Positions 10,370-22,963 of a DNA stretch of 64,000 nt are shown here, piece after piece. The position numbers were made by a program, and so were the translations under genes. Source of the DNA: Hedera helix (lineage: Eukaryota; Streptophyta; Magnoliopsida; Apiales; Araliaceae); assembly GCA_947179155.2 (NCBI GenBank), contig OX359270.1, positions 25,414,056 through 25,478,055 of the forward strand, given 5' to 3'. The first letter of the stretch is position 1, and each line of letters starts with the position of its first letter. The notes under the pieces are model-generated. The model was given only the letters and a program-made list of their open reading frames with translations. It did no database searches and had not been told where the DNA came from.

Positions 10370-11402
10370 TAATTAGATTGTTCTAATCGTTTGTGTTACA
10401 TGATTTTTTATTTATTATTATTGTATAATCTTCAGAGTTTTTTGAAACTTATTACTTGTAGGCCTTGTTTGTTGATAATTTGATTAGTATTAAAGCATTC
10501 CACCTGCTTGATAAGTTAGTGTCCTCTTACTAATTAAGCTATAGATCATCACCATCATATTATAACATTTTAATCCGCGTTCAAGTATGCCTTTGTGATA
10601 AGTTGAGTTCTTAATATGAAATTTTGATTAACATTAAAGCCTAATTAATTAAGCAATTGAGTTTGTCATCCTACTAATATGGCATCCCATATATTGAACA
10701 TACGCGTTCTCTTTATTGAAATATTAAGTCAAAGTGACTATAGTTTAAACTCTTAATTAATATATTCTTAATATGAGCTATTTGATTTGATGAGTGACTT
10801 AATAAAGTACAATCATAATAACGTCAAAAAATGGAGTGGTGAAATAAATGAATAGAAATAGGGGTTAACCTCGTCACTTTACGGAAGTTCACTGATAGAG
10901 ATAAGAATAACTCGCAACCAATGGGAACCTGCAATCCAAAGGATAAGAGATTAAACCCACCACCAAAAGGAATCTGCTCAAGGGATAAGAGTTAGAATAA
11001 GAAGAAATTCATCTTCTAAACAAGCTTAAAGCTCAAATATTAATTCATTCAAAATAAACTCTGATTTCTTATGCATGTACAAGAAAGGTATTTATAAATT
11101 AACAAGGAACAACCTTTTATGCTTAGGTTAATGAAATACCTTCCCATTTTTTATGCGACTTTCAAACTACCAATTATATTACTTGGTAAAATAGAATCAA
11201 ATATAACTAATACTCGAGAACTTTGAGACTTGAAACGGTAGTCACAAAAACCTTCAAATACCAAATACAAAGTACTTAAGATGGAAAAACTAAGGTGGTA
11301 AACATGTACTTCTGCCAAAATAACCAGTCTAGATAGTTTGTGCCAAAATGGTCATAACCTTTTATAGAGAAATTCAAATGACACACTCTTTGATGTGTTA
11401 AA
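10370..11402. other. Non-coding spacer
   Basis: No gene or clear repeat is recognised. A less AT-rich stretch at 10860-11000 has repeated GGATAAGAG motifs but no coding frame. Confidence 0.5.
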
Positions 11403-11647
11403 TATGATATCCCGGATATTGGCAAGATTTCTTTTAAAGGAAAATTTAAAAGGTTAAATAAAGGTTAGGGATTAGAACATAGTTTTGAAAAAGGAAATGT
11501 GAAAAGATGATTACTATATGTATATAATCTTTGTACTATAAAGAACCTATATGGTATACTATAAGGTGCAAAGAGAGACTTTTAATATAAAAGGACTTTA
11601 AGAAGAAATAGTTATATGAAATTATTTTTGTACTAAAAATGTGGTGG

Positions 11648-11685
<38 letters not shown>

Positions 11686-14458
11686 TACCAAGATTATTAA
11701 TGAATGAAAAGGAAAGCTAATATATATTAGTTATGTATGTGTTGAGGATATGTATGAGAATAATGTGGAGAAAGAAGTAATTTAATTAATAAAGTAAATA
11801 TAATTACATTACATATGGAACAATAAGGTGAGCCATGTACTTTAATTTGTTTAATTAATTACATGGGCTAGACTAAATGCTTAACTAATTAAGGAACTAA
11901 CTTAATTAATATATATGAAATAATATTCAATAATTATTTTATGGCCCAAAGTTTTAATTTGGAAAGATAGGGGTTTGTGACGTTTTATTAATGTAAGGTC
12001 AAATGTTTGGTTAACAAATCAAGGTTGTAATCAATTAAGCCTAATCATTTCGGGTAGGAGGGTTTAAAGGCCAAAGTTAAGAGGGTTAACATAGATAAAT
12101 TGAATTAAGTAAATCCTTGACCCAATTGCTGGAGAAATAGTCCAGCCATGTTTTCTTTTCTTTAAGTATTTTCAGTAGCTAATTGGGGTTAATAGGAGTG
12201 GGTTCAGTCAAGGTTTGAAATTAAAAATAAACCCATCCTTATTGCTTTCTTTCCTAGCCCATTTCGGTAGTCTTAGTGGTAAATGAAAATTTATTTAGTC
12301 ATATTGTTGGATCTAATCAGCATTATGTCTTAATAACCCAATTGAAGCAGGCCAAAACTTGGACTTATGTTGTACGAATTGTAGCAGCATGACTCTTATT
12401 TTGGGATAAGACATGAGGGACATGAAGAGCTTATTTCAGTAACCCAGTGGGCAGGGGAGATGACAGCTCGACATCTCAAGAAGCAGCGGGGAAGTGATTT
12501 GATTAGGGGCTAAGTGAATAGATTAGTTTGAGAGCTAGTTTAGGGGTTTAACCAGGGGCTGTTATAGGAGGCAAATAAAACTGATATGGGAAGTGTTATT
12601 ATGCACATATACATATATGCTCAGTCCTTATTCGCTTCCAAACACCTTGACATTTTTTTATTTTGCTAAGTGGGAGGAAGAAAGTTCGTAGAGAGAGAAA
12701 GAAAGATGAACCCGACTGAAGGGAGAATAAAAGAGGAAAGATAATAACTTTAGAAATTATCCAAGCAATCTATAACAAAGATCAAATATCAATCAACCAG
12801 TTCCAATATCAAGCAATGAACTTAGCTTTGAAAGGTTATAAATTTACTAACCTTAAACACCTAGATTACTCATACAATTATTAGTCGTTTCATCGGTTGT
12901 TGTGGAAGGATTTGTGAATGATTGAGGATCATGATGGATCCAGGAGGTATAAGGCATGATATGATATAGAGTTTTGTGTTATTTTATATTAGATAACATA
13001 TAAAGTTTTTATTATTAAGGGAATGGCCACCAGTTGCTTATTAAAACTCCTAAGAGAACTAAAACTGCTAAGATGTGATATTTTGAGTGATTAAATCAAT
13101 TGAGGATTTAAGAAATTATGTATATATGTGTAAATAAATGACTTAAAATACTAATTCATGAAATTAAGAAGCAAAAGATAAGTTTTGTTTCACAACTCTA
13201 TATGTCAAAGATAGTTTTCAAACTAAAGAGGTGTCAATGTATGGTATGTTTTGATAGTTATGAATAAAAGGAATAAAACCAAGAAAATTTTGAGTTATCA
13301 AACTATATATGAATATAATATGTAGTAATTCTAAGAACCAAAAGGGTGTGCATATGGCTATGTAAATGGTATATGCATGTATAAAATGTTGTGATAAGTT
13401 GTTAAATTCAATTAGCACGTTAGGATTCAAAAGCCTAAACGATTGAAGTTTTGTAATGGTAAGTAGGTAAAACTACATGAGTCTTATGTTTGGTAATTTC
13501 ATGGGTTCGATATATGTCGTATAGGCTTAATCTAGATTTTTACTAGAAAATCTGAGTTTTAAAACTCTATTTTTAAAAGAGTTGATTTTAAAATTAAGTA
13601 ATGTGTTATGTGGGAATTAAGAGTCTTATGATGTGTATTAATGAGTCTTAAATGTTATTCCATGTATATGGGTAGAAAAAGGAACCAAAATAAATTGTAA
13701 GAATATTTGAAATCAAATTGTTCAAAGAAGCCCGAGTATGTTTTCTGTGTTGAGCCTGGTTTTTCCAGGCCTTGATTTAGAGTATTGATGAAATGTTTTT
13801 ATACAAGTTATATTTTTGTAAAATACTATGTTTTATGATCTATAATTATGTCCATGAATGATCACATTTGTGTATAATGATCAAGATAAAATTCCTCAAA
13901 ACTGTCTTGAAAATCAGAGTTGTACAAAATCTGTAGAAAGTTAAGTATGAAAACTGTTTTGAGCAGGATATTTCACCCCACTATTTTCAGGTCTTGCCAA
14001 CTCTTTTCATACATGTTATATTTTTTAAAAATATTATAAAGTATAAGGTAGAACATATTCGAAAATGGATTTAATCCGATGCATAACAAATGAGATAAAA
14101 ATTCATGAAACTAACACGAAAATCATGAAAATAATAATTTCTAGATTGTGCAGAATTTTTCTGGGCAATTTGTGGGCTGTTTTTGGCACGTCGAGCTATT
14201 TTGATTTGCCTAGTTGATTTTTGGGCATTATACAAATATTTGTTATATTATTCAATTTTTTGTGTAGAGTCCAAAAATGTAATTGTTGCGTAGTACTTTT
14301 TCGATAACCTAAAGTGTAAAATTAAGTTAAAAAGTCTGGTATTATAAACCATTACATAAAATAGGTAAAACCAAGATGGTGAAAGTAGTATGCCCCCAAT
14401 CACATTTGATATGATAAATATATACTTTGTAATCTTAGTCGTCTATTAATAAAAGTGT
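11403..14458 (+). repeat. Possible LTR-like sequence, unresolved
   Basis: The stretch begins TGATATCCCGGATATT at about 11410, which resembles the TGTAATATCC starts of the long LTRs at 45617 and 31909-32712 (reverse). It has no coding content. An (AT)n array lies at 11650-11681. The last ~80 bases (14380-14458) resemble 53270-53350. I found no matching end or target duplication, so this remains a guess. Confidence 0.3.
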
Positions 14459-16168
14459 TGTTTTTCAAAGGCACATTAGAGATCTAGGAGGGAGGTGAAT
14501 AGATCTTTGAAAACTTTTGCTTGTTTTAAAAACCAATTACCAGATAATTAATTTCTTCTATTAATTTAGCATAATGGAATATTAGAATAAAATCCCCTTT
14601 AAAATTTTAATGAAATCTTGATTCTATCTTTAGTTTATGTGAAGATTAGTCATTAACAAATATAGCAGTTTATAACAGTTTATGATAGAATATAAAGTGC
14701 TTAAAGTAAATGACACAAGATTTTTTAAGTGGTTCGGAGTATCAACACTTTTAGTTCACTCTTCTACTTCAATAAGTAGAATATCCACTAAGGATGGCTC
14801 ACAAAAATCTATTACAACTAAATCACTGAGATTCCTTTAAGTCATTTAGTTTCAGAATATTCAAACACTTAGTTCAGGACACTTAGGCCTCTTTAAGTTA
14901 CTCTGAGTTGAATATTCGTACACCTAGTCCAGGAAACTTAAACCTCTTTAAGTCACTCTAACATGGTATAATGATCACACAGATAAAAGAAATCACAACT
15001 AATTGTTGATTGAATTTGAGGTGCTGCTAAGCTTTGTAATGATGCTTGACTTCTTCTAGTACTTAGTAGCTTTGAACAACTAATTTTTATTTTCTTTTTT
15101 GTAAAGTAGATTTCTTCATTTAGCTTTCGCAGAGGTTCAACTTTGTACTTGTGTGATTTGTAATTGGATTTGAATCCTCATACGATTTTATAGTTCTTCA
15201 AAAATTATTTTGTTGAAGAGTTTCGTGGAAGCATTTAATGCTCCGATGGTGCAGTTAATGCTCTTTTGACTTTGGGGGTAGATAATAGACTTACTTTTGA
15301 TCCTAATATATCCCATCAGTCAATAGTTCTCACTTACCTCTGAAGTGAGGTGACAGACTTTCTACAAAGTAGTCTTTCTTATCTTTCTTTCTGAATTTGA
15401 AAATGATAAAAAACATCCTTGAAATCTTTACTATGATACTCTGCAGTACTCTGTATTTGTCAGACTAATGACCGTTCTGACACTATCTTCAAGCTTGGCT
15501 TAATTGTTGAGTGTGATATAGAACGTAGAATCTAATAGAGGATACTCAATGTTCTCAACTCTACGAATGTCTTTATACGAGTCAGTAAGATGTTCTACGA
15601 TTTGCTTTACAAACTGTGCTCTATGATGCTGGAGAAAACTCTACGATCCTCTTCTTTAAATAACTTTCTTAACTTTGGTGTCGACTATGATAGCAGCTTT
15701 TCGATTTCGAAAATAACTCTACGTTTATGATAGTAAATTGTTTCTAATTTTAACACAAATGTCTTTGTTGCTTTACGAAACACTAGAGTGCTCTGCTAAT
15801 AACTTTAACATTACGATTGAGATAGAGGTACACTATCATCTTCAAGATTGCTTAAGCAACTCCATGGCTTGTTCTACGATTGGTCAAACAACTTATGTAT
15901 TTGCTTGAAGATTTGGACTGCTACACTAAGAACTCAAGACACTCTATGAACAATAAATACTTTACGAACAAATAGAGTGAATCTATGATAAGATCTGATC
16001 CTATCAATCTATTCATAACATCAACTCAAAAGATCAACCTAGTAAGTTTGATCACTCTATTTTAAGTCATTGGACATCATTTCTCAGATAAGGACTTTAC
16101 ATAATTTACTTGAACAAATATACATTAACCACTTTTGTATAATCAAATCATACATATAGATTCTAACA
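14459..16168 (-). repeat. 3' LTR of the SIRE-like element
   Basis: On the - strand the LTR begins TGTTAGAATCTATATG at 16168, directly after the polypurine tract. It ends with a CACCTCCCTCCTAGATCTC block and ...TTTGAAAAACA near 14459. The same terminal block occurs in the LTR at 43834-45390. The left edge could also be 14456. The U3 half (about 15520-15990) has many copies of an ACTCTACGAT-like motif. Confidence 0.65.
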
Positions 16169-16170
16169 AT

Positions 16171-16182
16171 CTCCCTCTATTT
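16171..16182 (-). other. Polypurine tract of the SIRE-like element
   Basis: On the - strand AAATAGAGGGAG abuts the LTR start. A second purine block, AAAAAGGGGGA (16441-16431, - strand), lies about 260 bases upstream and may be an additional or older tract. Confidence 0.65.
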
Positions 16183-16825
16183 GATGATGACAAAACTAAT
16201 AAGATAATAACTGATAATTCAACAATGCATTTGCTTGAATTTAAAGTCTAACTTAAAATACAGTAAGTCACTGTATTGCTAGTGCAAAAAGATTATTTTA
16301 TTCATAGTAAAAAAATGATTAAAAGCATAAAGATAGTTCATACAAATCATACAAAGACATTAATCATAAGATAAAACGCTTTACTTTCTTGACTTCTTCC
16401 TTGCTTACCTTTGCTTTTCCTTGCTCATTCTCCCCCTTTTTGGCATCAGAAGCAGTCATTAGCCGGTTTCTGCATCTAATTTTCAATAGACTTTGTGAGG
16501 ATCCGAATTTTCAGGATTTCTTTAATAATATTAAGTGAGAATTTAATTGATAAAAATTATTAAGGTTGTTATATTAATTATCATTTTATGTGGTTTAAGG
16601 TATGTGAAGGGATTTAATTGGTAAATTAAATTGGTATAAAGATGATGACAAATGGTGATTGAATAGAAATAATTAAAAAATAAATAAATTGTTTAAAAAC
16701 AATTTATGGAACATAAGAGAAACTTTAATGAAATTATTGATATTTAGAAATTGTTTTGAAGGTACAGAAATTAAATGATGTTATGTGGTAATGTGAAATG
16801 TATGAATTAGATATGTATATATATA

Positions 16826-16885
16826 CATTAGTATATATATATATATATATATATATCTGTGTGTGTGTGTGTGTGTGTGTGTGTG
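16826..16885. repeat. (AT)n then (TG)14 microsatellite
   Basis: An AT array (16826-16856) runs into a TG array (16858-16885) that ends in TGTGACACC. The TG part may have expanded from the LTR terminus itself. Confidence 0.9.
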
Positions 16886-17433
16886 ACACCCCAAAATCTG
16901 GGCCCACACAGCCCAAACTTGAGTTGTCAAAAGACTACAACAAAATTATTACAAAGTAGTATAATGTTCAACAATACAGTGTATAATAATACACAACTAA
17001 GTCTTCACTATTATTGCCACATTATTTTACAACACGTGAAGACTATAATAGCTATCCCTCGGACTCTCACTCCATTCCCCGGCTAGACCCAACTACGTTC
17101 TCATCTCCTGTTGAAAAACAATGGAACAAAAGAAAGGGTGAGCTCAAATAGCCCAGTAAGAAATATCATGACTAAGATAATGACGAATAAATTATCATTA
17201 GCCTTCAACAGTTGAGTTCTTGATAGAATACAATAGACTACAAGGTTTATATAAAAAACTGCAGTTAAATTCTTGAACAATGTTCAGATCAACAATAGCA
17301 GCGGAATGAGCAATCTATTAGAAGAAAAATGCAGACTATAATGTCCACTCGCTTCTCTTTTTAGTAAAAACATCATCAACTTTTATCATCTGAAATACCA
17401 TTAGTCATGATAATAAAAATTCACAGTTCCTGG

Positions 17434-17690
17434 TCATAATCATGCAAATCAACAGTTCATCTTTGCACTACGGGCCAAAGATATTCAATATAGCACCAAC
17501 GGTCATGATTATACCAGATTCAGCCTTTGGTCATAATCATACCAAACAACAGTTCATCTATGCACTACGAGCCAAAGATAACTTTCAATATAATACCAAC
17601 GGTCATGATTATACCAGATTCAGCCTTTGGTCATAATCATACCAAACAACAGTTCATCTATGCACTACGGGCCAAAGAGAACTTTCACCA
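17434..17690. repeat. Tandem repeat, ~97-100 bp, 2.6 copies
   Basis: Units start at 17434, 17531 and 17631, each with TCATAATCAT, CAACAGTTCATC and GCACTACG-GCCAAAG. It lies inside LTR C. Open frames here (17442-17821) exist only because the repeat lacks stops. Confidence 0.85.
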
Positions 17691-19034
17691 CGTGCCATAA
17701 AAGACACCGAACATATGTATCGCCTTTAACCTATTATATCGCCTTTAACCTAACATCTGTTCAACAATTATATCGCATCTGTGCCCCCGGCCACAGATAT
17801 TTACAACAACTTGATTCTTGAAGATTAATACAAATAACAGTGATACGGATGATGAACAGAAGAAACAGGATAAACAATAAGTATCAGAAGTTTACTTTGT
17901 GTAGATTCAAATAATATCCAAATTGTCAACATGATGTGGAGTGAAATTTAAAAATGATATTCAAGATCCACAGTTCAGAATAACGATTATAGTTCAATAT
18001 AAAGGTTCAGAAAATAGGAAGGTTCAGTTGAAATAATAAAGTTCAACTATTATGGAACATATAATATTTTCCGAAATTATAGAAGCAATAGTTCCATAAT
18101 AAGTTTCGATTTAGGAGTATGAAAGAAAATAATATCCCTTACCATAGCAGGTTTGATTAACAAAAGGTGAAGGAAATTAATATCCCTTACAATAGTAAGT
18201 TTGAATAATGGAAGATGAAAAAGATGGTATCCCTTATGAGTATAAAGAAAAATAATAACATTTACGAATATGAAAGAAAATGACATTACAAATGAACATG
18301 GAATAAAAGTGTCATGTGATAATTCGTGTAGACAAATTATTTCCACACGAGACAAATAAAAAGGGTTATTCACCAACATGCGGTAATCCGCGCTGTAAGG
18401 TTATTCCCACAATTTAATACATGGAATAAATGACACATCTTAAGAAAGAAACAATATTATTTTCGAGAATCAAAGAATGATAATCCCTTACCGTGGTAAG
18501 TTTAAATAATAGAATATGAAAGAAGATGATATTCCAAAAAATGACATTTTTTACCTTAACACGTGACTGGATATTGATTTAAATGAGGTTGATCAACCTA
18601 TATATTTATAATAAATTAGTAATTACCACATATAAATTTCAAAGTGTATGATAACTCGTATAATATGAACTATATTTAACATAATTTTTGTAGTATAATA
18701 TAACTACTTTAAAATAGTTTTTAAAATAATATTCCAAAATAAATCTTCCAAAGAAAGCTTTTAAAAATGAATCTTCTCAAAGAAGAGTCTTCTAAGGTAA
18801 GATTTGTGAATACCGTGAAAAATAGGAATTTATGAAATTACTACTCTTTAATAAAAGACTTACTTGAAAAATTCCTGCACTCCTTTTGGCTTTCAAACAC
18901 TCAAAATGGCCTTACTATTCTCAGAGAAAACTCATAAAATTCTTATAGAAAAATTTTATGTTTTATGTGTGATTTTTCTATTCAGCTGAGTAAGCTATTT
19001 ATAGGAGAAAAGAGGATACTGTGCAGTGGTAGGT

Positions 19035-19057
19035 GGCTGGCGTGCTGCACGCCAGCC
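19035..19057. promoter_or_regulatory. GC-rich palindrome upstream of the LTR C TATA box
   Basis: GGCTGGCGTGC and GCACGCCAGCC form an 11-bp inverted repeat with one central base. It lies ~30 bases upstream of the - strand TATA box at 19004-18995. Confidence 0.6.
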
Positions 19058-19839
19058 TGAGAAATTCAGGCAGCAGCCTCACCAACCCACGTTCCAGCAA
19101 ACACAATTCACATTTTGATTTTCATGTGGCCCCCACATGGGGTCCACATGTTACTATTCACGTTACTATTTCAAATGGTAAAATTAATTTTTTTTTTAAA
19201 TTTATTTATTTATTCTTCCTGTGAGTCCAACATATAAAATAAAATAATGTTACAACAATAATGTAAGAAAAACGTTACATATTTTTATTAATTTAATAAT
19301 ATAAATTATAGTGTATTTGCTACTGTGACAATTATTAGGTTCAATAATTTTAAACTACAGTGCACCAACAATTATTGGGTCAATGATATGAAATACAGTG
19401 TAATGACAATTATTAAATCAATAATGCAAAATACTATGTAATAACAATTATTGAATTGATAACATAAAATATTATGCAGTGACAATTATTGATGAAATGA
19501 TGCGCAACAGTTACGGTGTCAATTATCAGACCAATAATATGAGACACTGTGCAATACCGTGTGCTACAGAAAAATACCATAAATTACCGTATGCTAGTAT
19601 TCTTTTATCACCGGTATTTAAAAAGTTAACACCGTTGACTATTTTTATTTAAAAAGGTTACTTCTGTCGTTTTCTATATCCGACAAATATTCCGTTGTGG
19701 GGTCCACCAATAATTAGTTATTTCGGTGCCGTCGTACGGTCCGAATATTTTCCGACAAAACAAATATTCCCTGACAAAATAAAATTGCACATAACATCCT
19801 TAACTTTCAATTTCGTCAATTTAACCACTTACTGTTTCA

Positions 19840-19842
<3 letters not shown>

Positions 19843-19900
<58 letters not shown>
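19843..19900. repeat. (AT)29 microsatellite
   Basis: A perfect AT array at the right junction of LTR C with LTR A. Confidence 0.93.
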
Positions 19901-19904
<4 letters not shown>

Positions 19905-21254
19905 GTATATGTTTAAGTGATAATTATAAATGTTATGAATTATGGAAGTAAAAGGATTAATAATTAAATTAATCCAATTTTAAATGAAAAGCGAATGGGG
20001 AAGTTAATAAAATTATAATTTTTGATTTTTGATTTAAGTAAGAATTATGGTGAAAATTTAGAAATTGATTGAGAAGAAATGTAATTATATAAATTATATA
20101 ATAATAAATTATATAATTTAGATAAGAAAATTAAAGTGATGTTTAAAGGAAATTATAATTATATAAATTATATAAGGATAAATTATATAATTTATATAAG
20201 AGAATTAAAATAATGAGAGAGTTAATAAATGTGAAATTATTGATTAATTGATAATTATGGAGGAATTTAAGAAATTATTTAAGAAAGAAGAATGTAAATA
20301 TATAAATTATATAATATTAAATTATATAATTTATATATAAAGAAATTAATGTGAAATGTAAAGAAATGAAATTAAATGAGGAAAAAGGAATGTTTTAATT
20401 CATTAAAAATTAGGTTTATGCATAATTAAATTATTATGACTTTTATGAAGGATAATATTTCAGAAACGTGAACATATTAATGTAACATGTTGTTCAAGAA
20501 ACGAAGTGGAAAAAATTATGAAAAATAATTTTTATAAGCTATATGAATTATTTTATGATTTTTGGAGGTATAAATTACCTCATATAATTACATGCATGGT
20601 ACTATGCGTGTACAAAATTTGTCAAGTAAAGTACCCAAAAAGGGTGTAAATATTATTCATAAATCATATTATGAATTTTGGTGAATTAAAATAAATATTT
20701 TATATTTATTATATAAAATATTTATTACACGTAATAACTACGGAATGTATTAAAATAAAAATTTGCATGTTATTTTGGAACTTACGAGAAGAGCAAAAGG
20801 CTGATTAAATGGTAAAGTCGGTGGACTTGGAGGCAAGGATTAAAAATAATTTACATGGCACTTAATATATATATACATAGATAAGGAAAGGAAAAGGAAG
20901 AAGAAAAAAAACAAAAACACACACAAAGCTCTTTTCTCTCCCACCGAAGGCTACCATTAAACCACCACCGGACAAGGAAGGATAGTAAGCTTCAAGGATG
21001 GAGTTTCAAGTTATGGAAGGTATAAAAACTATTTTTTTTGGAATTATATTTTAATATTTTGGTGTAAAATAAATTGTTGGAAAATTTGTAAATAATTAGA
21101 AAAAAATTTATTTCAAATAATTTTAGGATGCATATATGAAAATTTTATTATGTTTAGAGAAATTTTGTGGTAGAAAATTTGAGCAAATTTGGATTAAAAT
21201 TGGTTAAGTTATGCAAAGTTGGTATATTGTTCTGGAAACGAAAGAGAAGAAAGG

Positions 21255-21510
21255 AACAGTGCGCCGCGCATTGCGCGCGGCGAATTTCTTCAAAAACGCG
21301 GCAATAAAACGACGCCGTTTTGGGGCAGTAAAGGGGGGTCGCGCGATACGCGGCGGAAGTTTCCGGAATTAGGGTCCAAACGACATCGTTTTGGAGCTGA
21401 GAGGGACGGGCCGCGCCATGCACGGAAGAATTTTCCAGAAACAGAAGCTAAACGACGTCGTTTGGCTTAGGCGGGGGGCCGCTCGCCATGTGCGGCCGAC
21501 GGCAAAGCCG
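21255..21510 (+). repeat. GC-rich ~72-bp modules with AAACGACGTCGTTT palindromes
   Basis: Within the AT-rich LTR A, three palindromes lie near 21307 (AAACGACGCCGTTTTGG), 21378 (AAACGACATCGTTTTGG) and 21450 (AAACGACGTCGTTTGG), spaced 71-72 bases. Each is preceded by a GCGC-rich block such as CCGCGCATTGCGCGCGG or GGGCCGCGCCATGCACGG. A similar pair occurs in LTR B at 47149 and 47227. Open frames here are a by-product of few stops. Confidence 0.75.
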
Positions 21511-22963
21511 GAAGTTACCGTTATGCCCCTAGACTTTTTGGAAAATTTCAGTTATGTCCCCAAGGCCGCAAAAATTATGAAAATGCCCCGGATCTTTTCT
21601 GTTAATGCCGGATGGGTCCCTAAGGGCGCGAAATTTACTAAAATGTCCCCAGAATTAGTTTTTAATGAAATAAATGTTTAAAAATTGTTTAAAAATCATA
21701 GAAAATTATAGAAAAATACTAAAAATATAGAAATGATGTTTGGGCATTAAATTTAATATTTTTGTAAAAATATTAAATATTGGGGATTAATATTTAAATA
21801 TTAATCCATTAAGTTTAAAGGTTAGAAAGTGAATAAACGAAAATTTGGACAACCGAATAAGCTAAAATTTATCCGATAAGCCGGGTTGTCCGTGGGGAAT
21901 GTATTTGATATTAAGTTAAATTAATATTTTAAGAGACGATGTTAATATAATTAACTATATAAATTGAAAATTAGTCCGGAGATGATATTAATTAAATAAA
22001 TTAATATCATAAAGAGATGAATAATTATTATTTGATTATTTTATGGTTATAGGTTGTTCGAGAAAGAGTGTTGAGCTATCAATTAATTAATTGGACATAC
22101 AGGCAAGTTCTTCAGTCCTTTAATGTTAAATGTTGACTGTTATAATATGATAATACTTGTTCAAATGCATGTAAATTATGTGTTATGTGATCTGTGGCTA
22201 ATATGACAACTATGTGTACTCTTTGCAATGATGTGAGATATGTTGCTATAGTAGAAGCACAACACGTAATGTATAACACACACCAAACATGATAAGGTAT
22301 GTGCTACGTGGAGTATAAACTGTTGAACTTGCTGAGCCGTTGTGCTCATTACTTGCTTAATATATATTTTTGCAGGAAAGAAATAAATTTCAAATGTATC
22401 AGATGATATAAAGATGGATAATCACAGAAGGTTATGAATGTTATTGTTATATTTCAATAACATAATTTAATGTGAATACAGTTGTTAAGTTTATATTGAT
22501 ATTTTGTATGTATATATATGTCGAATCCAGACAGGATAAGTAAAGTTAAATTTTGAACTGTGATTGTACTATATAGATGTTACGATAGAAATTATTAAAC
22601 GATTTAATTAAGATTTATGAAACGAAAGATGTTGTATGGATATATATACAATATTAAACTTTAAATGTTTAGCTTTACGATCTTTGTAACAGAAAGAAAA
22701 GAAAAAGTAAAGTTTGCGATCCAGGGACTATGATTGAGATATAAGGATTTTACATTTTCAAATATTTTAATACAACGATTGAGAAAAAGAAAAATGTATA
22801 CCGAAAAATTTGGTAATTGATATTTGTAATGTCAATTAATGGATTAAAGAAGGTAATTAAAGATTATTAACGAACCGAAATTCAAACGTTAATGAAATAA
22901 TGTTTAATAAATATGAAATTTAAGGTAATAAAGTGGGTCAAATTTCGGGGTCGTTATAGACTT

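Larger units (their letters stand above)
16858..19842 (-). repeat. Long LTR C, nested in LTR A
   Basis: The left end reads TGTGACACCCC, the reverse complement of a GGGGTGTCACA LTR end. On the - strand a TATA box (18995-19004, CTATAAATAG) is followed by a leader and a donor-like AAGTAAGT, and the GGGCTATTTGAGCTCACC motif lies at 17159-17137. It sits in an AT microsatellite of LTR A: (AT)n flanks it on both sides and a (TG)14 run forms the left edge. This hides the target duplication and makes the ends approximate. Confidence 0.6.
16494..22958 (+). repeat. Long gypsy solo LTR A, interrupted by LTR C
   Basis: It starts TGTGAGGATCC and ends GGGGTCGTTATA (the final CA is mutated to TA). GACTT flanks it at 16489-16493 and 22959-22963, a perfect 5-bp target duplication within the SIRE-like element. 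Without the nested insertion at 16858-19842 it is ~3.48 kb, close to the 3.15-kb relative at 45617-48768. The two match through much of their length, for example in the block around 20570-20745 against 46400-46570. There is no internal region or second LTR, so this is a solo LTR. TATA-like sequence is at 20861-20875, a GC-rich block at 21255-21510 and an acceptor-like TTTTTGCAG at 22367-22375. Confidence 0.8.

Noticed and set aside
17434..17690. CRISPR-like regular repeats
   Set aside because: Units are tandem without spacers and lie inside a plant LTR.
17442..17821. Open frames in LTR C
   Set aside because: They follow the ~100-bp tandem repeat and show no domain.
18077..18379. 100-codon hydrophobic frame on the - strand
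   Set aside because: It lies in degenerate ATCCCTTAC-type tandem repeats within LTR C; no family resemblance.
21154..21681. Overlapping open frames on both strands in the GC-rich part of LTR A
   Set aside because: High GC lowers stop frequency; frames occur on both strands and do not match any family or continue in LTR B.
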